This document shows positions 1 to 11,844 of a stretch of 64,000 bases of DNA, piece after piece. The DNA is from Anastatus disparis (Eukaryota; Arthropoda; Insecta; Hymenoptera; Eupelmidae): NCBI GenBank assembly GCA_017163975.1, contig JAFFSR010000343.1:5588001-5652000 (forward strand). The letters run 5' to 3'. The position numbers and the translations under genes were made by a program. The notes under the pieces are model-generated. The model saw only the letters and a list, made by a program, of their open reading frames with translations, was not told the origin of the DNA and did no database searches. Numbering within the stretch: position 1 is the first letter of the stretch; each line of letters opens with the position of its first letter.

Positions 1-90
1 CTCTATCAAATTCACAACAAAACACTCACAATTCACACAACAACAAAACAAGGCCCCATTAACAAGGGCAGCCATTACGGCCATCTCATT

Positions 91-840
91 AAACCAAATA
101 TATTAATTTTATTATTTCTATCAAATTGTTATTGAATCAAGAATATATGTCACTGATTTAATTAAATATTGTATTAACACTTCTATTGAATTACTTTAAT
201 GTTTAATAATATATTTGATTATCTTAATGAAATATTTATTAAACCAAGTATATTTATTCTATTATTTCTATCAAGTTGTTATTGAAACAAGAATATATTT
301 CATTGATTCAATTAAATATTATATTAACACTTCCATAAAATTACTTTAATGTTCAATAATATATTTGATTATCTCAATGAAATATTTATTAAACCAAATA
401 TATTTATTTTATTAATTCTATCAAGTTTTGATTGACATAAGAATATATTTCACTAATTCAATTAAATATTATAATACTTCTACTAAATTACTTTGATGTT
501 TAATAATATATTTAATTATCTTAATAAAATGTTTACTAATTCTAACGTATTTTTATCAAATTTTGATTATAAGAAGAATATATTACATTGATTTAATTAA
601 TTATTATATCACCTCTATTAAATTACTTTACTGTTCAATAATATATTTAATTATATTAATGAAATATTTAATAATGTCAAAATTATTGTTTTATTCTTTC
701 AATAAATTTTGAATAGTAACAAAAAGATATTTCATTGTTTTAAATAAATATTGTATGACTTATATTAAATTATTTTACTGGCCAATAAAATACCTAATCA
801 TTTTAATTCAATATTTAGTTGCTTTGATGAATGCGTTTTT
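91..840. repeat. AT-rich tandem array, ~150-bp unit
   Basis: The phrase AAACCAAATATATT followed by a TTCTATCAAGTTGTTATTG-like stretch recurs at 91, 241 and 391, giving an exact 150-bp period. A weaker copy begins near 535, after which the pattern decays. Successive units differ by scattered substitutions, so this is an old satellite or minisatellite rather than a fresh expansion. The window may begin inside the array. No coding signal was seen. Confidence 0.75.
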
Positions 841-1948
841 TCTCTTTATGAAATATATGATTGATTCTATGAAATATCTCATTGTCTTTTACTCAAATAA
901 TTTCATTGCTATATTATAATTAATTGGATGCATTAAATTAATTAAATTTTCAATTGATTCAAATATTTGATTTATTTTGTTCTATAAAATTATTTTATTA
1001 CTTTTATTATTTAATTATATTGCGTCTATGAAATCAGTGATTAATTGAATTAATTATTATTTTTAACAATTAAATATTTTATTATTTATGTCCCAATTAA
1101 ATATTTTGTTGTATTAATTCATTTCTTCATCAGATCAATTAAATAATTATTTGATTATCTTAATGAAATATTTATTGAAACAAGCAGTTATTATTTAATA
1201 ACATATACATTAACATTACTAAATCAAATGAAATATAATGTTAAAATTAATATTTAATATTATTGAAAAATATTTTTTTGTATAAGTTATCATCCTTTAT
1301 ACTCAAACAAACTCATGTTTTAAATACGTGTCTTGCTAAGTGAATAACTTAGCAAAATATGTACTAAAGTTAATAAAAATTACAGAGAAATCTGATTAAA
1401 TACTTTTTAAAATCAAGTAAATCTACTATTTGATTCAACTAAATAATTTATTTCATTCAAATAAGACATATTTGAACTAAAAGAAACATTTATTGTTTTA
1501 ACAAAATCATTTAGTTCGATGGTTTGATGATACTACCGCTTGGTGCCATCGTTAATTTTCAATCTCGCAAGCGGTAAGAGGGCTTCTAAGTTGATATATA
1601 AGGAAGTTAAAAATCCAAGATATATAATATGTAAATTGTAATGCGAGCGAAATTTATGTTAGATTTACTGCGTGTGCGATCACTGTATAAAGCATACTAA
1701 TGTTAGTATGTTAATAATTGTTATTCTTTACCATATAAATAAATGGAATCATATTCACCTGTCCTTTAATGAGTCATCAATTCATTGATGTTAATAAATA
1801 AATATAAATCACTGAAAGCAAATACTGTTGATTAAAGACAGTATTTGTTCGATTAAAATATCTGTAAATCGAATTAATTAAATATATCTTTACTTTGAAG
1901 AAATATTTTATTTGTGAAAGCGAGTAATTAATCAATTTTTTGTTAAGA
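841..1948. other. AT-rich sequence without recognised genes
   Basis: Very AT-rich single-copy-looking sequence with short TTAATTAA-type words and many in-frame stops on both strands. A slightly less AT-rich patch at 1520-1700 shows no open frame or RNA-like structure that I can support. Confidence 0.6.
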
Positions 1949-2600
1949 CAATGAATTAATTTTATTAAATCTTAAAATTTTATTAAATTTAAAATATTCA
2001 ATAAATTAAACTTTCATTTGAAAATATAAAATATTGAACTAATTTAATTTCAATATAACATTAATATGATGAAATAATTAATTAGAAAAACAAATGGACA
2101 TTTTAATTGATAATTTTTTTTATTAAAACAATGAATTAATTTTATTGAATCAATCTTCGCGACATTTAATAAGTCAAATATTTAATTAAAAATACAAAAT
2201 ATTATTTGATTTAATTCCAATATGTATATTAATGTAATGAAATAATCAATTAGAAAAATAAATGGGCATTTTAATTAATAAAATTTTTTATAAAAACAAT
2301 GAATTAATTTTATTGCATCAATCTTCGCGACTTTTAGTAAGTCAAATATTTATTTGAAAATCCAAAATATTATTTGATTCAGTTACTACACGCATATTGA
2401 TGTAATGAAATAAGCAATTAGAAAAACAAATATGCATTTGAATTAATAAAAAATTTTTTTAAAACAATAAATTAATTTTATTCAACCAATATTTGTGATG
2501 TTTAGTAGAATCAAATATTTATTTAAAAAAAATGAAATATTTATTTGACTCAATTAAAATATTTGTATTAATGTAACAAAATATTTTATGTGCCGCCCGC
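1949..2600. repeat. AT-rich tandem array, ~168-180-bp unit
   Basis: The start word CAATGAATTAATTTTATT occurs at 1949, 2129 and 2297, and as CAATAAATTAATTTTATT at 2465, giving spacings of 180, 168 and 168 bp. The middle copies share the less AT-rich word AATCTTCGCGAC. The array is degenerate, and its unit is not obviously related to the 150-bp unit at the start of the window. Confidence 0.7.
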
Positions 2601-3239
2601 ACCTAAGGGATTTCATTGATTCAATTAAGCCTTACTTAATCCAACTAAATTTTTTTCTCAGTGTGCTTGTGCTCATAGTTATATATTTTATCATTAAACT
2701 ATACATTGGTTATATACATAAATAATATTGCTTGGTTTGAAATAAAATATTCTTACTCTATTTTAATTGAGTTACTTCTATTATATTTAAAAAACAATGC
2801 CTAGAAATTAATTTTTATTTATTTAAAAAATCTAAACCCTTTAAAATTAAATTTTTGGCGCCTATTCTATATTGACTAATCAGGATTCGATCTTTAGATG
2901 CTTCAACATGGTGGCTCATCATTTTTTTAAGAAGGGATAAGTTTCACATTAATATTATTTTATAAGTATGAGATAAATATAAAGAAATGTACAATAGATA
3001 AATATATAATATATTGCATATTTATGGAAAACTTGATTGTATTTGATCTATTAACACTAACATTTAGTACATTTTAAATGAATAAAATATATTATTTTAT
3101 AAGTTTCACAAACATGTTTTGAAAGAAACAATTAAAAAGTTATAAAACCAAAAAACCAATTTGAAAATCGTCAAAAAAAAAATCAATTGTCAATCAAGTA
3201 TTTGATAATATTTTTCTCCCTATTGAAAATGATGACGAA
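2601..3239. other. AT-rich sequence without recognised genes
   Basis: No open frame of note, no repeat unit and no recognisable element. Only AT-rich sequence with short homopolymers is visible. Confidence 0.6.
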
Positions 3240-4030
3240 ATTATGTTATATGATTTTGTTATACAACAAAATTACGAACTCGTTACGAAGAAAATTTAAA
3301 TGTTTGGTTACGTAACAATTCTAATTCTATTACATGATTTTGTTATGTAATTTTGTATAGATAACATAACTTTGTTACGTTATGTAATCTTTCCGTGTGA
3401 ATAATTAAAATGATTATGTATTTTGTATATATAGTGTCACGTATTAAATTCGAACTTTTATTTGTATAAATTATGTAATTTTTTTGTAATTTCCTACTTT
3501 TTACAAAATTTTATTAAGAAATTTCGTACAGATTTCTTAATTCTGTGATATAGTTCGATATGAGCTACGTGATTTCGTAATTCTATTACCTAATTTAGAA
3601 ATCATTACGTAATTTTATTACATAAGAAAATCACGTTATTTTCCATTAATTAGGTAATCTTGTTACGTTATTTATAATAATAATTACCAATTTGAAAGAA
3701 CTAAAAATTAGCACATTGATTTAATATTTTAAAATTATTTCACAAAATTAGAAAATTATGTATATTTAACACAAAATAGGTAATTTTCATCATAAATTAC
3801 GTAAGAAAATTACCAAATGTATACGAAATTACGTAATTTCGTTCTGTCGTAAAATAAATTTATTGTTTCGAAATTACATAACAAAGCTACAAAACTCATA
3901 CCAAATTACGTAATTCATATGTAATTACGTGATAAAATTATGGAATATATAAGGAATTTCCTAATAAAATTTCGTGATTGGTATAGAATCACAAAACAAA
4001 AGACTTTTTTACGAAACTCGTTACGACCCT
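3240..4030. repeat. Stretch rich in TTACGTAA-type palindromes
   Basis: Variants of the palindrome ATTACGTAAT and related words (GTTACGTTATG, TTTCGTAATTC, AAATTACGTGAT) recur roughly every 30-80 bp on both strands across about 800 bp. The spacing is irregular, so this is not a simple tandem repeat. It may be the remains of an internally repetitive transposon. No coding potential was seen. Confidence 0.45.
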
Positions 4031-4321
4031 CGCCTTTTGCTCGAGCAATTTAAACTTCTCGTTTCGTAAATAAAGCATTTTCATACTCGTAACAAGATAT
4101 ACTTTTTTGTTATGGAATGTATTCATGTGGATAGGAATCATGTAGAAATGGTACTTAAATTTTTGCATATCATTATAGATGTATGTAAAATCGCCGGCAG
4201 ACTAAACTTCAGATTTTGGAATTTTAAAATTTTACTATCGTAAAATTTTCGGTGAATATGTTTAATAAAGATTTGAATGATAACCTATAATTTTACATTA
4301 TATTTTATCAGCCTCGTTCTC

Positions 4322-5120
4322 GAGATTACAGATGATGAGAATGCATCCATTAAAAAAGAGGAAAATGAGCTCTTGGACGATGAAAATTTAATTAAAAATG
4401 CCCAGGAGGAAGAAAAACCTTAGAATATTTTGAAAGCGATAGGTGATGGCCCCGTAGAAGAAGAAGCAGTTAACGTGAAACTGCATTCATCAATATCAAA
4501 AAGATGGAAGCATTGGTTCAGCAATGGCATAAAAGAAAATGAAAAAAAACTATTTAAAAAATATGTTAGATCAGAAGGATTAGCTATTCCTAAGTTAAAT
4601 CCAGAAATTTCTGCCATGCTGTTCGAATCATCTGTAAAAAGAGACAAACATTTCACTGAAAGACAACAGCTTGCTACATCGGCACTCGCTGCTTTAGGCT
4701 CGGCGATGAAAGACATCGCAGAAGAAGAAGAAGATGGCCTTGGCATTGCTGATTTTGTGGAAAAAATAAACGATTTAACAAAACGAATTAACCATTTTGC
4801 TTTTGAATAGACGCAATCGCGAAAGGCGTCCATGTTGCCAATGGTGCATAAGAAATGTTAGTCGATTTTAAAAAAGGCAGAAGCAGACAAATTCTTGTTT
4901 GGAAAAAATTCAGCCTCAAGGATCAAGGAATCGAAATAAAAATTTAAACTATCAAAGCCAGCAGACAAGGAAAGCGACTCACACAACTGCTGGCAACAGA
5001 AACCAGCCGAGCCAAACAAGGAATCACAATAGGTTCTTCTTCGGAAACAAACAACAGCCGTTCAATCAACATGCGCAAAATCAAAGAAGGTTCAAGTCGA
5101 GGAATCAGACTTCTCTCTGA
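4322..5120 (+). pseudogene. Broken gag-like ORF of a retroelement, possibly DIRS-type
   Basis: An acidic lead-in at 4322-4420 is closed by a TAG at 4421 and continues in the same frame as a 126-residue open stretch (4430-4810). That stretch contains KRDKHFTERQQLATSALAAL, an alpha-helical pattern of the kind seen in capsid-like ORFs of DIRS-type elements. After 4810 the frame shifts; a short piece around 4868-4935 reads EADKFLFGKNSASRIKESK. A third frame (4899-5120) is rich in Q, N and R, as are basic nucleic-acid-binding tails of gag proteins. At least one nonsense codon and two frame changes make it non-functional. The DIRS assignment rests on remembered motif resemblance only; another gag type is possible. 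No reverse transcriptase is seen nearby. Confidence 0.4.
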
Positions 5121-5327
5121 AACATCAGGATTTTCATTAAAAAAATCATAAAGTTGTTACTTTTCCAAAAATTTTGAAAAATTTCCATATTTCAAGGATC
5201 TATGACTCTTGATCCTTCTAATCTAAATCCTTGAAAATTTTTTTACACATTTTGGGTAACAAACAGAATATGTTCTCCAAGTTTCAGCGATTTTTATTTT
5301 TCCGCTCTTCCAATTGGTGTGATATGT

Positions 5328-5367
<40 letters not shown>
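5328..5367. repeat. Compound (CA)n(TA)n microsatellite
   Basis: About seven CA units run directly into about a dozen TA units. Confidence 0.9.
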
Positions 5368-5657
5368 ATCATTAAAAAAAGTTTGTTGTAAAAAGAACTA
5401 AAATGAAAATTATTTTGAGTTATTTCTTATAATTGTATTCTTTAATTTATTTACAGTTATTTACGGATATTTGCAGTATCTACATTCAAAAAATGTATAA
5501 ATGATAATAAACAATCATTATTTATCTCCAGCCTAACGCTTTTTTATTGTTATTTACAGTTTTCAATATTTTCTTATAATCATTTGTTTTTTCACAGTAT
5601 TATTCTACTTTTAGAAAAAGAATTTTTATACAAGGTGATAAAATATTTTACCATAAG

Positions 5658-5658
<1 letters not shown>
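5368..5658. other. AT-rich sequence without recognised genes
   Basis: No gene or repeat structure seen between the two microsatellites. Confidence 0.55.

Positions 5659-5708
<50 letters not shown>
5659..5708. repeat. (AT)n microsatellite
   Basis: About 25 uninterrupted AT units. Confidence 0.9.
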
Positions 5709-5712
<4 letters not shown>

Positions 5713-7991
5713 CATATCACAAGAAAATGTCAACATCAAAACTAATTCTCTAATATAAATTATAAAAAATTAAATTAATTGAATTTTAAAATTTTGATAT
5801 GGAAATTCTTTTTATAAATAAATTTTTATTAACTTAGAAAAAAAAAATTTTTTAAATAACTTAAATTTTTTAAATAACTTGTGGAATTGAATGCTAATTG
5901 AATTTAGTTTTAACATGAAGATGATTATTCAAGTTGCAAATGTATTTAATAAAATAATATAACTATTTATAAGTTATCACTTAATAATAATTTTTTAAAC
6001 TTTTTATTCGTAGTTTAAAATAATATTAAATATACGGTTATCATTTTAATAGTTTTTATAAATTATTATGTAAATTTTATAAGTATATATTATTTAAGGA
6101 GATGTAAAATGAACAGTACACTTGCGCCGATAAATATTGACTATATTTTCATTGTATTTCAAAATTTTGAATAAAGAGGTGCATTAACATATAATATATT
6201 TGGAATCAGAAATCTAAATACCTTGAAAACTAATGATTAAAATAATTTGAGAATTTAAATAATTAATCATCATGGTACATACTACAAGTTAATACATTCT
6301 TTTTATGGAAATTCAGCAATAGAATGGAAAGACAGTTAAATATGACAGTTAATTTTTATATTTTCTCATAGTGAAATATAATCAGACTTTGACAACAAAT
6401 TCAACATAATGAGATAATTGTACTTTCAATGATCATATTTAATACAAATTTTAGAGTAATATTACAGAATATTATTTTTTTCCGCATTTATAATAAGTGT
6501 TTCGCAAATAATAAGAAAATTTTCTTTTGAAATGTTTACTTTTTTAGGGGAAATTTTACTTCTATATAGACAGTTCATAAATATGAATTCAAAATTATAA
6601 ACATAATCAGAAAAATTTATTTATATTTCATATATTTTCCTATCTTTATAATTGACTAATAAAAAAAATTTAATATCGAATAAATAATTTTTTAAAATTG
6701 TATTTCATAAAATTTATGTTCAAAGGATATTAAAAAAAATATTTTCATATCATGTAATGATAATTTTTCAAATAAGGTAATTTGATGTATTTCAAAAATT
6801 AATATGTTTCTCTTATTAAAAATATTATTGCTTTAATGAAATGAATTTTAATAAATTAATTTTTAACAATCTTCACATAAATGACAATTTATTTAAATAC
6901 TAACACGTGTACAAATGAAAATGTAATTACGGTTAAATGTATGTTATTTATAAAAAATTGTTAACAGGTAACTTTTTAAATAATATATTTACATGAAAAC
7001 TAATTTAAATACTTTATTCTCTGAATGATAACCGAATAAAATTTTAATTTAATAAATTTAGTCATACAATTATAAATATATAACATTTATATAACTATAT
7101 TTAATATATATATTAAAAAAATAATTATTTTATTTGATGAACAGTTAATATATATTAAAAAAATAATTTTATTTAAAATATATATATTAAAAAAATAATT
7201 TTATTTAAAATATATATATTAAAAAAATAATTTTATTTAAAATATATATATTAAAAAAATAATTATTACAATAGATTGTAGTTAAATAAAAATGTTTATT
7301 TCAATAATAATAGCGTTGAAATTTATTTTGATGAAAATGTTATTTGATCGACATTTACAGTATTATTTTATCCATATTGGAAAGGTTACTTGTCATCAAT
7401 GAAAAAACCTTTAATTTTTTAAATTAATAATCTATTAATATCAAAAATTCTAAAAATTATAAGTTATGATATGCAAACCTTACTTGTGATACATACACTT
7501 TGTAATATTTGTATTTCATTAAAATTTTATATTAGATGCAAACAGGATTGTTAAGTAATTGCAAATAGTTATTTTATTATTCTGAAATATTCAAATTTAA
7601 AATTAACCAAAAATGTGTATTTTTATGTTATGGTTTTTTTATTTAAATTTCGTATTTCATATATATATATAAAATACATTTGTGAAGATATTTTTATTAG
7701 AAATAAACACAAAATTTTTTTTAGCATGTTTCACGTAAAAATTAATTTCATGATTTAAATTCATGGTCATATATTAAGGTCTGGAAATTATAGTTGTTAC
7801 TCAGTTCCCAGTTCTCAGTTTATTTCTATCAAATATCGTACTTTTTTTTCTTATGGAAGTAGAGTGAGAAATAGTCACTTGATGGAATAAATTATACGCT
7901 TTTTTACTTTAAGCACATGTGTACATATATTTTTATAGTATGTTTCATCAAATTATTTTCAATTTTATTTAGTACTCAAAATTAACTTAAA
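5709..7991. other. AT-rich flank of the piggyBac insertion
   Basis: Over 2 kb of AT-rich sequence with no open frame of interest. The only internal structure is a minisatellite at 7088-7262, listed separately. The end of this stretch (7992-7995) is the TTAA target site of the next element. Confidence 0.6.
7088..7262. repeat. Minisatellite, ~36-bp unit
   Basis: Four to five copies of a unit reading roughly ATATATATTAAAAAAATAAT followed by TTTATTTAAA. The later copies are nearly identical, which suggests recent slippage. Confidence 0.8.
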
Positions 7992-7995
7992 TTAA

Positions 7996-8727
7996 CCTAT
8001 TAAGTCCGGGAAGAGTCTTATTTTCATACGATGTTTCAGGCTCATTTTCTGCAATGGAAAAATAAATTAGAAAATCCTAACAATCCTTTTTTACTATTTT
8101 CGAGGTCGCTCTTTCGATCGGCGCAGTCAGAATTGCAAAATCATAACTTTAACAACCAATATGGCGCCTTTTAAGTAAAAAAATGCAGAATTTTTTTACA
8201 TTTTCATTTTTTGTGAATTTTTTTCGCACCGATTAAGTTGTTGAATCAAGATCAAACCACAACCAAAAATGCACAAAATATCTAAACTATTACTGGGAAT
8301 TTTTTTGTTTTGCTGTAAATTAACCTAACCTCTTTATTTTACCAATATGTACAAAAATTAACGTTATTTAGTGAATTATGGAAATTTTAACAAAAAATTC
8401 GATTTTCTAATGGTACAATCGTCCCGAAAATACACTTATCTAGGTTTCTGAGATTGCTAATTATGAATTTGAGGTTAGATTTTTAAAATTCAAGATGGCA
8501 GATGCAACATAGCCGAAAAAACCTAACATTATGCTTCGAAATAACGAGTAAATGAGTGCACGGGGATTTTTGAGATCACTGATCTTGAGTATAAGGTCGA
8601 ATTTCCCAAATTTAAGATAGCGGATCTATTACTACCAACCAAATAGCTGAATATAATACGATACCGTCAACACGGGGAGTTTACGCAAGAAAATTAGTTG
8701 TTTCCGTCCGTCAGCCGTTTTATCTAA
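7996..8727 (+). repeat. Left long terminal inverted repeat of the piggyBac-like element
   Basis: This arm matches 11130-11844 in reverse complement over about 700 bp. Shared anchors include GCGACC/GGTCGC junctions near 8105 and 11752 and the block GTTTACGC near 8690 and 11175. The arms have diverged by scattered substitutions. Confidence 0.85.
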
Positions 8728-9100
8728 GCTTTTCTCAATTGGAACCTTCAAATCTTTTATATTTCTATATTTTTATTGTAATAAATTTTCACTCGTAAAC
8801 CTAATTTTCCGAATAATGGAAATTTAGAATCTGTGAAAAATATTGAATATTCAATAGTTGACAAGGGAGAACTAAAAATTGTTATTGGAATAGGCTAATT
8901 GTTATTGAAATAGACTAATCTCAGATTTATTTTCATTATTGAAAAAATATAAATATTCAATTTTTCGAATATTTGTTTGTAAGAACATTAAAAAATTTGA
9001 ATAGTATCCATTTTTTGAATTTTTGAAATTTGAAATTATATTCAATAATTAGATTTATACTAATCTTCGAAAACGTATCATATCTACTATTGTTTGAAAC

Positions 9101-10743
9101 ATGGTATCAAAACGCATAAGAAAGTCGATAGCTAATCGTGAAAATTATGAGGTTGACTCATCAGATGATACTTATGACCAAATATTACTCCTCTCAAATT
9201 CAAATGATTCTCGGAAGCTCAGATGAAGAATCCGATAATGATCATGATGACGCTGTAATGAATAAAATTCTATCCGAGTATTCATACGCAAAAGTTTCTA
9301 GATCTTACGATGATAACCAAACAAAGTTGGAGAAAGATCATGAATTCGTTTGGATTGACGGAGAGAGAAAATATGATAATGAACTAATGAATGAATGTTT
9401 TCCCAATAAAAATCAAATGAAATCCATACGTAATTCTTCGCATGTTCAATTATTTGAACACTTTTTTTCAATCGAAATAAAAAATTATATAGTGGAAGCC
9501 ACCAAAGAGAATGGATATACTCTTCATTTAGATGATTTGAATACTTATTTAGGAATTTTAATTTTATCAAGTTTCAACAAGCGTAAATCTCAAAAAGATT
9601 TTTGGTCACTTGACCCTCTTTTATGTTGCGATACAGTTCGAAGTGTCATGTCATGTGATACTTTTCTTGAAATTAAATCGAAAATAAAATATTCAAAAAC
9701 TAGTGATGAAAACAAAGATGATAAAGCTTGACGAGTTCGAATATTGCTCGACAAATTTCGTAAAAATATTCAAAAATTTGGTTTTTTTGAATCTGTGTTT
9801 TTAGTCGACGAAATGATGGCGAAGTCTTACGCCAGAACCAGCTTCAAGCAATTCATTCGAGGAAAACCGATACGATTCGGTTTGAAATTTTTGGGGACTT
9901 TGTTCGGTAAATGGTTACTTATTTGATTTTGACATCTACTGTGGAAAGGGATCACAAGTAGATAAACTAAACAAATGCGCTCTCGGTACAAAAGTTGTCA
10001 TGCATCTATTACAAAAATTTTTCAAATGTACACCCTCCTCTGACATATCAAAATATCATCCATATCATGACAATTATTTTACACCTGCAAAAACTGGGAT
10101 TGAAATCCACAGGAACTATTCGAGATAACAGAGTATCAGCTAAAAATATAATTGATAAAAAAGCCCCCAGAGGCACATATGTTTCAAAACATGATCGAAA
10201 TAGTGGAATCAATTATATAAGTGTGATTCTAAACAAGTCCCTATAGCTTCATCAGCTACAGGAGTGAAACCAATGTCGTCTTTACAGAGATATAGTGTAG
10301 AAAATCATTCGAAAAAGTCTATTTCATTCCCAAACGCTTTTCGTATTTACAACCAATTTATGGGTGGGGTAGATCTCCACGACAGTCACTGTGACAGCCT
10401 ACAGACATTTATCCGTAGTAAGAAGTAGACTTATGTAGTATTCATTCGTCTAATCCAAGCCGCAATAACAAATGCACTTGTGATTCATAATTTATCGAAT
10501 GATAAATCTAAAAAGATTGGTACGAAAGAAATTGCTATGAGTGTTGCTAGACAATATTTGGATATTGGACAGAAAAAGTATTAAAAAAAACATAAGATTT
10601 GTCGCAATACGAGTCAAAAAAAGTGTTCCTCAAAGGAATGTGTTATTCGTACATACATATACTGCAGCACTTGTAATTTATTTTTTTGTAAAAATTGTGG
10701 GCACAAAATTCATGAAAATCTTGAGCAAGAAGTAGAAAAATAA
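9101..10743 (+). pseudogene. piggyBac-type transposase (DDE_Tnp_1_7 family), inactivated
   Basis: The likely start is the ATG at 9101. The first ~38 codons are acidic, then the frame shifts near 9210 into a stretch continuing to 9731. A TGA at 9729 replaces a sense codon, and the same frame runs on through FFESVFLVDEMMAKSYARTS, the piggyBac catalytic DE.M region with a conserved aspartate. A further shift near 9900 leads to GYLFDFDIYCGKG, and after several stops the conserved FMGGVDLHDS segment appears near 10360. The C-terminus (about 10600-10743, stop TAA at 10741) has a cysteine-rich zinc-binding tail (CNLFFCKNCGHKIH). The order of domains and the size match full-length piggyBac transposases. 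The gene is dead: at least two frameshifts and several nonsense codons. It lies between the element's inverted repeats, as expected. Confidence 0.88.
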
Positions 10744-11050
10744 AAGGTCTAAAAGATGAGAAATTGAAAAAAAAAGTAATAAAATGAAAAAACAAAAAAA
10801 AAATGATAAAATGAACAAAAAAAAAATAAATAAATAATAAAATAAAAAAACTACAAAAAAATGATAAAATGAAAAAAAAAAATAAAAAAAAATAATCAAA
10901 TGAAAAAACAAGAAAAAAATGATAAAATGAAAAAAATTGAAAAAAAAAAAATAATAAAATGAAAAAACAAAAAAAAAAAAATCATATAAAAAAACAAAAA
11001 AAAAAAGATAAAATGAAAAAAATAAAAAAAATAGATAAATAAAATGAAAA

Positions 11051-11094
<44 letters not shown>
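10744..11094. repeat. Purine-rich AAAATGA-type low-complexity tract ending in (AT)n
   Basis: Directly after the transposase stop, imperfect copies of AAAAAATGATAAAATGAA run for about 300 bp, ending in (AT)n at 11055-11094. Long frames on the minus strand here are artefacts of the low complexity (mainly F, I, Y). Confidence 0.8.
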
Positions 11095-11097
<3 letters not shown>

Positions 11098-11129
11098 ATT
11101 CTTCTCCTCCACCTCCACGTGGTTTGAGT

Positions 11130-11844
11130 TGGGAAACGTTTATGTTAAACGGCTAACAGACGAAAACAACTAATTATCTTGCGTAAACTCCCCGTATTGA
11201 CGGTATCGTATGATATTCAACTATGTAATTGGTAGTAATAGATCCGCTATCTTAAATTTGGGAAATCTGACCTTATATTTAAGACCTCAAAAACCCCCGT
11301 GCACACATTTTCTCGTGATTTCGAAGCATAATGTAAGGTTTTTTCAGCTATATTGTATCCGCCATCTTGAATTTTAAAAATCTAACCTCAAATTCATAAT
11401 TAGCGACCTCAAAAACATAAGTGAGTGTATTTTCGGGACGATTGTACCATTAGAAAATCGAATTTTTTGTTACAATTTCCATAATTAACTAAATAACGTT
11501 AATTTTTTTGCATATTGGTAAAATAAAGAGGTCAGGTTAATTTACAGCAAAACAAAAAAATTCCCAGTGATAGTTTAGATATTTTGTGCATTTTTGGTTG
11601 TGGTTTGATCTTAATTCAACAACTTAATCGGTGCGAAAAAAATTCACAAGAAATAAAAATGTAAAAAAATTCTGCATTTTTTTATTTAAAACGCATCATA
11701 TTGGTTATTAAAGTTATTATTTTGCAATTCTGACTACGCCAATCGAAAGAGCGACCTCAAAAATTGTAAAAAAGGATTGTTAGGATTTTCTAATTTATTT
11801 TTTCATTGCAGAAAATGAGTCTAAAACATCGTATGAAAATAAGG
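11130..11844 (-). repeat. Right long terminal inverted repeat of the piggyBac-like element, cut by insertion
   Basis: Reverse-complement partner of 7996-8727. It stops at 11844, the last base of AAAATAAGG (11836-11844), because the Foldback element has inserted here. The missing tip continues at 28194-28213, after the second AAAATAAGG (28185-28193). Confidence 0.85.

Noticed and set aside
10678..11118. 146-codon frame rich in F, I and Y on the minus strand
   Set aside because: Translation of an A-rich low-complexity tract opposite the end of the piggyBac transposase.
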